Source of the DNA: Chloroflexota bacterium
GTDB lineage: Bacteria; Chloroflexota; Limnocylindria; Limnocylindrales; CSP1-4
DNA length: 15,315 nt
NCBI GenBank assembly: GCA_021785115.1
Contig: JAJYGO010000331.1
Span: forward strand, 1 to 15,315
Direction of reading: 5' to 3'
The position numbers and the translations under genes were made by a program. Position 1 is the first letter of the stretch, and each line of letters starts with the position of its first letter. This document shows, in pieces, positions 6,122 to 12,492 of the stretch. The notes below the pieces were generated by a model. The model made no database searches and was not told the DNA's origin. It saw only the letters and a list, made by a program, of their open reading frames with translations.

Positions 6122-6709
6122 TCAGGTCGCGGCCGACCCGCCGACCGGGCCGCCCGCGGCGCCCAGCCGGTCGATCTCCTCGCCCACCGCATCGACGAAC
6201 GCGGGGAGGGCCTGCCGTACGGCCGGGGAGAGCGGCGCTCCGAGCTCGAACGACTCGCCCCCCAGCCCCACGAAGCTCCCGTCGGGCAGCCCGCCGCGAA
6301 GCACCGCGACAAGGCCGAGCACGTCGCGGAGGGGCAGCATGTGGGAGGAGCGGGGCCCGGGCCCGCTGGATGCGAGGTCCGCCAGGGAGCGGTGGAGGAT
6401 GGCGCCCGGCGGGATCCCACGCACCGCGTCGAGCACCAGGACGCGCACCTCCGGCCCGACGGCAGCGAGGTCATCGGGCTCGAGCTGGCCGACGAGCCGG
6501 ATCTCGACGCCCGGTCTGCCGGCCTGCAGGTCGACCCCCAGGGCGTGCCCGTCGTCGGCCGCCAGCAGCCGGTCGGCCGCGACGAGGGCCGCCGCATCAT
6601 CGCCGCGGGACCGCTCCCCGCAGGCGAGGACCAGCACGCGCCCCGCCGCGGGAGTCCCCGCCGCGGGACCCCCCGCCGCGGGACCCCCCGCCGCACCGTC
6701 CGGAGTCAC
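6122..6709 (-). CDS. [NiFe] hydrogenase maturation endopeptidase (HycI/HybD/HoxW-like)
   Basis: Last gene of the hydrogenase operon, 195 aa. After nickel is inserted, this protease family removes the C-terminal tail of the large subunit behind its last metal-binding motif. The core begins at residue 24 (RVLVLACGERSRGDDAA) and matches the family pattern G(N)...DDG: Asp38 is a likely nickel contact, followed by Asp94 in VLVLDAVRG and His123 in SSHMLPL. The usual Asn of the GN motif is replaced by Glu (GER). The first 23 residues are PAAGG/PAAGT repeats and look dispensable. The GTG start at 6709 overlaps the TGA of the large-subunit gene (GTGA), implying coupled translation. It probably serves only the adjacent large subunit. 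Confidence 0.85.
   Translation of the reverse strand: MTPDGAAGGPAAGGPAAGTPAAGRVLVLACGERSRGDDAAALVAADRLLAADDGHALGVDLQAGRPGVEIRLVGQLEPDDLAAVGPEVRVLVLDAVRGIPPGAILHRSLADLASSGPGPRSSHMLPLRDVLGLVAVLRGGLPDGSFVGLGGESFELGAPLSPAVRQALPAFVDAVGEEIDRLGAAGGPVGGSAAT
6641..6694 (-). repeat. 15-bp tandem repeat at the 5' end of the protease gene
   Basis: On the plus strand CCCCGCCGCGGGACC occurs twice exactly (6656-6670 and 6671-6685), preceded by a two-base variant (6641-6655) and followed by a partial copy (6686-6694). In the protein it gives PAAGG-type pentapeptide repeats at the N-terminus. The number of units is likely to vary between strains. Confidence 0.9.
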
Positions 6710-8019
6710 GACCGGTCGATCGTGACGTCCAGGAAGTGCGTCGCGCACGAGATGCAGGGGTCGTAGCTGCGGATCAGCTGCTCCAGCCGGCGCGTCGCCT
6801 CCGCGTGCTCGAGCTCCAGGACCGAGGGCGCGAAGCCCCGCAGGTCCGCCTCGATCTGCCCCTGGTTCTGGCTGGTGGGCGGCACGATCTGGGCGCGCGT
6901 CACGTACCCCCGCTCGTCCGTCTCCCAGTGGTGCCAGCACGTGCCGCGGGGCGCCTCCGAGCCCCAGCCGGCAGCTCCCGCCTTCGGCGTCCAGGGCACG
7001 AAGGGCGCTGCCGGCCGCCGGTAGGCGTCGATGATGTCGATCGCCTCCGCGCAGTAGTGGACCAGCTCCACGCCGCGCGCCGCGATGCTCCAGAAGGGAT
7101 TGCGCGCGATCTGGTCCGCGAGTCCCGTGCGCGCCAGCGCCTCGCCGGCGACCGGGTGCAGCTGTTGGGCCGCGATCGTCACCCGCGCCGACGGTCCGAG
7201 CTGGTACGTCTCGCCGGCGTGCGTGCGCGCGTGGAGCGCGTTGCTCCCCTCGTGGTGCTCCTCCCGGAAGACGGTCCGCCAGTCGCCGATGGGGACGTCG
7301 ATCGTCCCGTCATGTGACACGAGCCGGCCGGCAAAGAGCGGGTACTCGTCCGGGTGCCGCAGGGAGACCAGGCGGACCGGGCGCTCGAAGGGCGGCGCCT
7401 GGAACTGCGCGACGAAGTCCAGGGTGGCCTTCGCCTGCTCCAGCGCCGTCACCAGCGCCGGGCGCATCGCCAGGAGCTCATCGCGCGAGGGCACGTGGTA
7501 GAGGCCCCCGACCCGGACGTTGACCGGGTGGATGGACCGGCCGCCCACCACCGCCATGAGCTCGTTGCCGACCTTCTTGAGCGCGAGCCCCTGCTCCACC
7601 ACCGTCCGGTGGTCCTTGGCCAGGTCGATCGCGCTGGCGTAGCCCAGGAAGTCGGGCGCGTGCAGCAGGTAGACGTGCAGCGCGTGGCTCTCGATGTACT
7701 CGCCGGCGTAGAGCAGCCGTCGCAGCGCGCGCACCTGGGGATCCACGGTCACCCCGAAGATCGCCTCGAACGCCCCGGCGGCGCTCATCTGGTACGCCTC
7801 GGGGCAGATCCCGCAGATCCGGGCCACGATGTCCAGGACCTGGTCCGGGTGCCGCCCCACCACCAGCTGCTCGAAGTACCGCGGGGCCTCGAAGATGCGC
7901 AGGCGCGCGTCGGTCACCTCGCCGTCCCGGACCGTCAGGTGGAGCGATCCCTCGCCCTCGACCCGGGTGATCCCCTCGACGCGGAACGAGCGCTCGAAGG
8001 TGGGTGCCTCGGTCGTCAT
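6706..8019 (-). CDS. hyhL: group 3b-like [NiFe] hydrogenase large (alpha) subunit
   Basis: The 437-aa catalytic subunit that carries the Ni-Fe(CN)2CO site and splits or forms H2. The N-terminal nickel motif is RICGIC (Cys69, Cys72) and the C-terminal motif is DPCISCATH (Cys422, Cys425, His428), followed by a 9-residue tail, FLDVTIDRS, that should be removed by the downstream endopeptidase. Other family marks are RVEGEGSLHLTV and GGRSIHPVNVRVGG. The companion subunits place it with the cytosolic bidirectional NADP-linked (sulf)hydrogenases rather than the HoxHYFU type. The ATG at 8019 overlaps the small-subunit stop by one base (TGATG) and has GGAGG 6 nt upstream. There is no signal peptide, so the enzyme is cytoplasmic. 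Confidence 0.95.
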   Translation of the reverse strand: MTTEAPTFERSFRVEGITRVEGEGSLHLTVRDGEVTDARLRIFEAPRYFEQLVVGRHPDQVLDIVARICGICPEAYQMSAAGAFEAIFGVTVDPQVRALRRLLYAGEYIESHALHVYLLHAPDFLGYASAIDLAKDHRTVVEQGLALKKVGNELMAVVGGRSIHPVNVRVGGLYHVPSRDELLAMRPALVTALEQAKATLDFVAQFQAPPFERPVRLVSLRHPDEYPLFAGRLVSHDGTIDVPIGDWRTVFREEHHEGSNALHARTHAGETYQLGPSARVTIAAQQLHPVAGEALARTGLADQIARNPFWSIAARGVELVHYCAEAIDIIDAYRRPAAPFVPWTPKAGAAGWGSEAPRGTCWHHWETDERGYVTRAQIVPPTSQNQGQIEADLRGFAPSVLELEHAEATRRLEQLIRSYDPCISCATHFLDVTIDRS

Positions 8020-8873
8020 CACTTGCCTCCGGAGGGCGTGCCGGTGCTGGCCGGCGAGGGCGCATGGCCGGCCGGGACGCCCGGGGCGCCGCCGAACTCG
8101 GTGATCACGTCCCGGAAGGGCGGCGCGTAGCCGGTGAACCCGGCGAAGAGCCGGCCGGCCTCCGCGGGCGCCTCGCCCATGGCGACGAACTGGCGGCCCA
8201 GGCTCGCCGCGTTGGCCTGCTCGCGCGGGCCGAAGCACCCGTAGCAGCCGCGGTCGAAGCCGGGACACAGCGCGCCGCACCCGGTCATGGTGACGGGGCC
8301 CAGGCAGGGGATCCCCTGCGAGACCATCACGCAGACGCGCCCGGCCCGCTTGCAGGCGGCACAGACCGCCTCGTCCGGCAGGTTGGCACGTCGCCCGGTG
8401 AGCAGCGCCGTCACGAACTCGAGGAGCTGGTCCCCGTTGATGGGGCAGCCGCGCAGCTCGCCGTCGACCTTGACGTAGTCCGAGACGGGCTGGGCGGTGG
8501 CCAGCGATTCCACGTACTCGGGATGGGCGTAGACCGCCGCCCGGAAGGCGTCGTGGTTGGCCCAGTTCCGCATCGCCTGGATGCCGCCGGCCGTGGCGCA
8601 GGCACCGATGGTGACGAGCACCTTGGCCTCGCGGCGCACCGCGTGGATCGTCTCCAGCTGCTCGGGCGTGCTGACGGCGCCCTCGACCAGGACGACGTCG
8701 TACGGCCCACTGGAGCGGTGGCTGGTGGCCTCGGGGAACTCCACGATGTCGATCCGCTCGGCCACGGAGAGCAGCGCGTCCTCGAGGTTGAGCAGCATCA
8801 GCTGGCAGCCGTCGCAGGACGCCAGCTTGACCACGCCCAGGCGAGGACGGGGCGTGCTGGTAGCGCGGACCAT
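8019..8873 (-). CDS. hyhS: group 3b-like [NiFe] hydrogenase small (delta) subunit
   Basis: A 284-aa electron-transfer subunit with no Tat signal, as expected for a cytosolic enzyme. Proximal-cluster ligands are Cys20 and Cys23 (ASCDGCQ), Cys92 (GACATAGG) and Cys143 (RGCPINGD). A second Cys set (171, 174, 181, 190, 199, 203, 210, 213; CAACKRAGRVC, CLGP, GCGALCPGFDRGCYGCFGP) should hold two more iron-sulfur clusters that pass electrons towards the beta part of the fused subunit. The C-terminal 20 or so residues are Gly/Pro/Ser-rich. The ATG at 8873 shares one base with the stop of the fused beta-gamma gene (TGATG). The intact ligand set indicates a functional protein. Confidence 0.94.
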   Translation of the reverse strand: MVRATSTPRPRLGVVKLASCDGCQLMLLNLEDALLSVAERIDIVEFPEATSHRSSGPYDVVLVEGAVSTPEQLETIHAVRREAKVLVTIGACATAGGIQAMRNWANHDAFRAAVYAHPEYVESLATAQPVSDYVKVDGELRGCPINGDQLLEFVTALLTGRRANLPDEAVCAACKRAGRVCVMVSQGIPCLGPVTMTGCGALCPGFDRGCYGCFGPREQANAASLGRQFVAMGEAPAEAGRLFAGFTGYAPPFRDVITEFGGAPGVPAGHAPSPASTGTPSGGK

Positions 8874-10858
8874 CAGATGCCCTCCCGTCCGAAGACGTCA
8901 CCGAGCTGTGCCAGCGAGAAGACGGGGCCGTCCTTGCAGACGAAGAAGGGCCCCATCTGGCAGTGCCCGCACAGCCCGACGCCGCACTCCATGTGGCGTT
9001 CCATCGAGATGAAGATCCGGTCCTGGGTGATCCCTCGCGCGGCAAGCGTGCTCACGGTGGCCTGGATCATGCGTTCCGGCCCGCACACGAAGGCGATCGC
9101 CTTGGTGCCGTCCCAGCGCGCGTGATCGAAGAGCTGCGTGACCACGCCCACGCGGCCGAGCCACGTGGCGTCCGCGCGGTCGACCGTGACGCCCACCTCC
9201 AGGTCCCCGCGCGAGGCCCAGGCGGCGAGCTCCTCCTTGTAGAGCAGGTCGCCCGGCGTGCGCGCGCCGTGGTAGACGTGGACGTCGCCGAAGCTGGCGC
9301 GGTGGGCCAGGATCTCGTCGACCACCGGTCGCAGCGGCGGGAAGCCCATGCCGCCGCCGACGATCACGACATCGTGGTCGTGGGCGGCCTCCACGGGCCA
9401 GCCATGCCCGAGCGGGGCGGAGAGCCCCACCTCCGCACCGCGCTCCAGCCCGGTCACGAACGTGCTCGCCGGTCCGACCGCCCGCACCGTGAGCTCCATG
9501 CCGGTGGGGAGGCGCCGGGAGATGGAGATCGGGATCGAGCCGATCGCCGGCGCCGAGACCATCACGAACTCGCCGTGGAGGCGGCTCCAGTCCATGCCGT
9601 CCGGCGTGCTGAGCGTCAGCGTCACCGTGTCGTGCGTCTCCGGGCGGACCGCGTCGACGTGGAAGACGCTCGTCCGGGGTGCACGTGCCGCGGCCGCCTG
9701 CGCCTCGGTGCCGAGCACGGGCGGCGGCGCGATCAGGTTGAGCTCCTCGCGCACGTCGATGCCGACCGGGCACCAGGTGATGCACCGCCCGCATCCCACG
9801 CAGCCCGAGGTGCCGAACTGGTCGATCCAGGTGGCGAACTTGTGGGTGAGCCACTGCCGGTAGCGGTCCTGGACGCGCGGGCGGAAGTTGCCGCCCAGGG
9901 CGACGGCGGAGAACCCCTTGGTGAAGCAGAAATCCCAGCGTCGCTCGGTGACCGCCGTGTGACCGTCCAGGTCCGACCGCTGGCTGACGCTGGTGCAGAA
10001 GCAGGTCGGGCAGGCCGCGGTGCAGTTGGTGCAGGCAAGGCAGCGCTCGGCGATCTCCGCCCAGCGAGGGCTGTCGAGCTTCGCCAGCAGCCGGTCGTGG
10101 AGGCCCGCCGTGACGACGGGGTCCCCGATGCGGTCGCGGGCGGCCACCAGCTGGTCCGAGCCTTCCACGACCTGGTCGGCGGTCGCGTCCGCCAGGCCGA
10201 GCCGGGCGACGATCGCCGCGCCCTCCTCGGATCCGGAACTGACGAGGAAGCCGTCGGCCAGTTCGACCAGCAGGACGTCGTGTCCGCCGCGCACGCCGGG
10301 GCCGGTCCCCATCGAGGTGCAGAAGCACGTGCCGCCCGGTTCGGCGCACTGGACGGCGACGATGAGCGCGTTGTCGCGGCGCCTGCGGAAGTCCTCGTCG
10401 GTGTAGGGACCGCCCAGCAAGACGCGGTCCTCGATCCCCAGGGCCGCGAGCTCGCAGGCGCGCACGCCCAGGAACGCCATCTTCGGGATCTCGTGCCGGA
10501 CGGGGCCGAAGGAGACGTGGCCCTGCTCGTCCCGGTGCGACTGGGCGAGCTCGAGGGTGGGCGGAAAGACGAAGCGCTTCCAGGAGGTGGGGCCCACGGC
10601 ATAGGCGAAGTACCGCGCGTCGTGGTGGTCCACAAGCCGGTAGCGGCCGGGGGACTGCTCGGCGCCCACGCCGACCGGCAGGTCGGTGACGGCCCGGACC
10701 TCGCCGTACACGATGGCGCCGTCGGAGACGGTGGGGCCGATGACGGTGCGCCCATCCTCCGCGAGGAGGTCGATCAGGTGCTGGAACTCGGCGCGGGGCA
10801 GGAACCCGGTCCCGCTCCGCGGCTCGGCGATCACGGTGGTCACGGCGCTGCTGGTCAC
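8873..10858 (-). CDS. fused hydrogenase beta (4Fe-4S) and gamma (FAD/NAD(P)) subunit
   Basis: A 661-aa protein combining what are normally two separate group 3b hydrogenase subunits. Residues 1-380 match the beta (HyhB/HydB) subunit, with two 4Fe-4S binding sites: CLACTNCTAACPTCFC (Cys273/276/279/283, extra Cys286/288) and CVGCGRCITWCP (Cys353/356/359/363). Residues 381-394 are an Ala/Pro-rich linker. Residues about 395-661 match the gamma (HyhG/HydG) diaphorase: a ferredoxin-reductase-like FAD domain, the nucleotide-binding VIVGGGMGFPPLRP (about 498-511), CGPERM (592-597), and a 2Fe-2S site with Cys625, 630, 633 and 641 in MECGVGLCGHC...VC. It links H2 oxidation or formation to NAD(P)(H), and in known relatives to sulfur/polysulfide reduction. 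The GTG at 10858 overlaps the preceding stop (GTGA); an open frame continues further upstream but is antisense to other genes. Confidence 0.92.
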   Translation of the reverse strand: MTSSAVTTVIAEPRSGTGFLPRAEFQHLIDLLAEDGRTVIGPTVSDGAIVYGEVRAVTDLPVGVGAEQSPGRYRLVDHHDARYFAYAVGPTSWKRFVFPPTLELAQSHRDEQGHVSFGPVRHEIPKMAFLGVRACELAALGIEDRVLLGGPYTDEDFRRRRDNALIVAVQCAEPGGTCFCTSMGTGPGVRGGHDVLLVELADGFLVSSGSEEGAAIVARLGLADATADQVVEGSDQLVAARDRIGDPVVTAGLHDRLLAKLDSPRWAEIAERCLACTNCTAACPTCFCTSVSQRSDLDGHTAVTERRWDFCFTKGFSAVALGGNFRPRVQDRYRQWLTHKFATWIDQFGTSGCVGCGRCITWCPVGIDVREELNLIAPPPVLGTEAQAAAARAPRTSVFHVDAVRPETHDTVTLTLSTPDGMDWSRLHGEFVMVSAPAIGSIPISISRRLPTGMELTVRAVGPASTFVTGLERGAEVGLSAPLGHGWPVEAAHDHDVVIVGGGMGFPPLRPVVDEILAHRASFGDVHVYHGARTPGDLLYKEELAAWASRGDLEVGVTVDRADATWLGRVGVVTQLFDHARWDGTKAIAFVCGPERMIQATVSTLAARGITQDRIFISMERHMECGVGLCGHCQMGPFFVCKDGPVFSLAQLGDVFGREGI

Positions 10859-11349
10859 CTCGCGAACAGGTCGAGCATCTGGAGCCGCGTGGCGTTGAGG
10901 CGGCGGGCGAGCGCCTGCAGGACCCTCGGGTAGAGGACCGCGGCCAGGTCGTGGTCCGCCGCCAGCGCGGCACGCAGGCCGGGTCCGTCGAGTGCGAGGA
11001 CGTCGACCGGCTGCAGTGCGACCACGGTCGACGTCGAACGGTACGGTGGGACGAGCGCCGACTGCCCGAAGATGTCGCCCGGCTCGACGGTCAGGATGGT
11101 CACCCAGCCCTGCTCCGGGACCAGCGTCCGCAGTGAAACGCGCCCGCTGAGAACGATGCCGATCTCGTTGGCCAGCTGCCCCTCGGTCAGGAGCGTGGTG
11201 CCGGCAGGGGCCTGGTAGCGTCGCGCGAGCCCGACCAGGCGCACCTGGGCCTCCGGCGGCAGGTTGGCGCCGAACCAGGTGGCGTTGAGGAGCGCGACGA
11301 ACTCGGCGTCGTGTTCGGTCCGGGCCGTGGAGCCCTCGGTCTCGGGCAT
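10855..11349 (-). CDS. cyclic-nucleotide-binding-fold protein without DNA-binding domain, first gene of hydrogenase operon
   Basis: A 164-aa protein holding one CRP/cNMP-binding beta-barrel (about 20-125: YQAPAGTTLLTEGQLANEIGIVLSGRVSL, TVEPGDIFGQSALVPPYRSTSTVVAL) and a closing helix (about 126-164). The helix-turn-helix of CRP/FNR regulators is absent, so it is unlikely to be a classical transcription factor. The phosphate-binding cassette keeps the Arg (R104) but has Gln at the usual Glu position (FGQ, Q96), so ligand binding may be weak or changed. I prefer the ATG at 11349, which has GGAGG 9 nt upstream, over an in-frame ATG at 11400. Its stop overlaps the fused subunit's GTG, indicating co-translation. 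A role as a regulatory or docking partner of the hydrogenase is inferred from context only. Confidence 0.85.
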   Translation of the reverse strand: MPETEGSTARTEHDAEFVALLNATWFGANLPPEAQVRLVGLARRYQAPAGTTLLTEGQLANEIGIVLSGRVSLRTLVPEQGWVTILTVEPGDIFGQSALVPPYRSTSTVVALQPVDVLALDGPGLRAALAADHDLAAVLYPRVLQALARRLNATRLQMLDLFAR

Positions 11350-11380
11350 CGAGCGGAACCTCCATAGGCGCGGGACGCTC

Positions 11381-11399
11381 TGGTACCCGTATGGGACCA
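11381..11399. promoter_or_regulatory. imperfect inverted repeat upstream of the hydrogenase operon
   Basis: TGGTNCC-N5-GGNACCA is centred about 41 bp before the first operon start and has the size and symmetry of a dimeric repressor or activator site. No convincing -10/-35 pair is seen near it, and no DNA-binding regulator is encoded in the window. The 154-bp gap to the divergent membrane-protein gene holds nothing else I can name apart from that gene's -10 box. Confidence 0.3.
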
Positions 11400-11489
11400 T
11401 GCCGTGGCAAGGGGCCGACAGGGTCTCCGGTCACCGGAAGCCGGTCCGTCCGACCCGGCGCCCGCACGTGCGATCGCGAGGTGCGCGGG

Positions 11490-11495
11490 TACGAT
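11490..11495 (+). promoter_or_regulatory. candidate -10 box (TACGAT) for the small membrane protein
   Basis: TACGAT is followed after 8 nt by ATG 11504. This leaderless layout supports that start over longer in-frame versions that would overlap the hydrogenase promoter region. Confidence 0.45.
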
Positions 11496-11503
11496 TGGCG
11501 GCC

Positions 11504-12127
11504 ATGGGGAGGATCGCCGGAGGCTGGGGCACGATGGTCGACCGGGACGGTGCCGGGGCCTCGGGCACGACGGTCGACCGGCACGGCGCCACCGGTTCGG
11601 CCGACTGGAACGCCGCCGGCCGTCCCCCCGGACGGCGTTCGTGCGGGCGCGCGTGCCGCGCCGCCGCCTACGCGCTCGCGGGCGCGGGCATGGAGTCGCT
11701 CTTCACCTCGACGAGGCTGTCCCGCGCCGCCGGTGCGCTGCGCCCCAGCGGGCCCTCGTCGGCCTGGATGCTGCCGATCTACGGCCTCGCACTCCCCCTG
11801 TTCGAGCCGATGCACGACCGCGTGCGCGGAAGGCCGGCCTGGCAGCGGGGTGCCGTCTACGCGTCCGGGATCATGGGCGTCGAGGTGATCACGGGCTGGC
11901 TCCTGCGACGGGCGACCGGCAGGTGCCCGTGGGACTACGCGGGGCGGACGCGGTGGGACCTGGCCGGCCTGACGCGGCTCGACTACGCGCCGTTCTGGGC
12001 ACTCGCCGGCCTCGCCGCCGAGCACCTGCACGACGCCATGACCGGGTCCGCCCCGTGCGGGGTGCCGCACGCCCGTCCGACGTCCCGCCCGCCCGGTGCG
12101 CTACAATCGGCCGCCGTGGGCCGGTAG
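11504..12127 (+). CDS. small membrane protein, PF06541 (putative type IV ABC-transporter/CmpB)-like
   Basis: A 207-aa protein. Residues 1-50 are polar and contain a repeated GT(M/T)VDR(D/H)GA unit. Four hydrophobic segments follow, at about 52-68, 88-103, 116-134 and 162-178. The pattern GVEVITGWLLRRATGRCPWDY, then LAGLTRLDYAPFWALAGLAAEHL, resembles the E..tGwl.e...g..WDY....l.G......W...gl..E signature of PF06541-type membrane proteins of unknown function. This assignment is from memory of the motif and is only moderate. Its TAG stop (12125-12127) lies 8-10 bases inside the tRNA-Lys gene, so the tRNA promoter is contained in its coding sequence. An internal Met at codon 11 is an alternative start. 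Confidence 0.65.
   Translation: MGRIAGGWGTMVDRDGAGASGTTVDRHGATGSADWNAAGRPPGRRSCGRACRAAAYALAGAGMESLFTSTRLSRAAGALRPSGPSSAWMLPIYGLALPLFEPMHDRVRGRPAWQRGAVYASGIMGVEVITGWLLRRATGRCPWDYAGRTRWDLAGLTRLDYAPFWALAGLAAEHLHDAMTGSAPCGVPHARPTSRPPGALQSAAVGR
11527..11590 (+). repeat. imperfect direct repeat, 28 bp at 36-bp spacing
   Basis: A 28-bp unit starting GGGCACGATGGTCGACCGGG (11527-11554) recurs at 11563-11590 with three changes. It encodes the duplicated GT(M/T)VDR(D/H)GA element at the N-terminus of the small membrane protein. The spacing of 36 bp equals the unit length of the rhomboid-tail repeat. Confidence 0.75.
12102..12107 (+). promoter_or_regulatory. candidate -10 box (TACAAT) for tRNA-Lys
   Basis: TACAAT ends 10 nt before the mature 5' end of the tRNA, a usual distance allowing a short 5' leader. 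It lies within the last codons of the upstream membrane-protein gene. Confidence 0.5.
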
Positions 12128-12192
12128 CTCAACGGTAGAGCAGCGGTCTCTTAAACCGCGGGTTGAGAGTTCGAGTCTCTCCCGGCTCACCA
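12118..12192 (+). tRNA. tRNA-Lys (anticodon CTT)
   Basis: A complete cloverleaf: acceptor GGGCCGG pairs with CCGGCTC (one G-U); D arm GCTC/GAGC with a 7-nt loop; anticodon stem GCGGT/ACCGC around loop CTCTTAA, giving anticodon CTT, which reads AAG; a 5-nt variable region; T arm GAGAG/CTCTC with loop TTCGAGT; discriminator A and an encoded CCA (12190-12192). CTT is the lysine anticodon expected to matter most in a GC-rich genome that favours AAG. Confidence 0.95.
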
Positions 12193-12197
12193 CTTCC

Positions 12198-12214
12198 CAC
12201 GCCGCCCCGGCGTG
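12198..12214 (+). terminator. hairpin following tRNA-Lys
   Basis: CACGCCG-CCC-CGGCGTG forms a perfect 7-bp stem with a 3-nt loop, beginning 6 nt after the encoded CCA. It is a plausible terminator or processing barrier, although a C tract rather than a T tract follows. Up to 12492 the only other feature I see is a possible -10 box TACAGT at 12372-12377. Confidence 0.45.
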
Positions 12215-12371
12215 TGCCCCCCCGGACCGATACGCGTCGGTGCCTGCCACTCACACCATGGGGCTTCGACTGCCCCGCACGTGGCGGGTCGCGGGTCGTC
12301 GACGGCGGCGCGGCAGGGGTCGCGATCTGCATCTCGTCCGGAATCGAGAAGCGCCTGGCGGGGCCACCGGG

Positions 12372-12377
12372 TACAGT
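12372..12377 (+). promoter_or_regulatory. weak candidate -10 box (TACAGT)
   Basis: TACAGT in the roughly 300-bp gap between tRNA-Lys and the 153-aa gene would give a 5' leader of about 110 nt. No -35 partner is evident. Confidence 0.3.
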
Positions 12378-12492
12378 CACGCCGCGCGGCAGTGCTTCGT
12401 CAGGGTCAGATCGGTCCGTGGTTCACGCCACCACCGCGGCAAGCGCGACCGCGCTGACGTCAGGCGCCTCCCCGAGCTGTATGGAGCGGGTC

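Noticed and set aside
5014..7317. 767-aa plus-strand open frame spanning the aldehyde dehydrogenase end and the hydrogenase operon
   Set aside because: Out-of-frame shadow of the dehydrogenase that then runs antisense to the protease and large-subunit genes; very high Arg/Pro/Gly content.
6706..10858. HoxHYFU-type (group 3d) NAD hydrogenase
   Set aside because: There is no HoxF/HoxU complex-I-like flavoprotein. The beta/gamma architecture with CPTCFC and CITWCPVGID motifs and the DHOD/ferredoxin-reductase-like diaphorase fits group 3b.
8963..10933. Long plus-strand open frame opposite the fused subunit
   Set aside because: GC-rich shadow frame: biased, repetitive Arg/Ala/Gly/Asp composition, no motif, while the minus strand has full conserved domains.
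10855..11349. Classical CRP/FNR transcription factor
   Set aside because: The protein stops after one helix behind the beta-barrel; no helix-turn-helix is present, and no frameshifted HTH follows because the next gene starts at once.
10859..12070. Upstream open continuation of the fused hydrogenase subunit (would give a 1065-aa protein)
   Set aside because: The extension is Arg/Pro/Gly-rich, lies in a shadow frame of the cNMP-fold gene and antisense to the membrane-protein gene, and shows no domain. The GTGA overlap at 10858 explains the start.
12129..12380. 83-aa minus-strand ORF containing GETRTLNPRFKRPLLYR
   Set aside because: It is the reverse-strand reading of the tRNA gene, a well-known spurious ORF type next to tRNAs.
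12163..12492. Longer 263-aa version of the 153-aa protein
   Set aside because: It would start inside tRNA-Lys, and its first 110 residues are Pro/Arg/Ser-rich without structure. A GGAG site supports ATG 12493.
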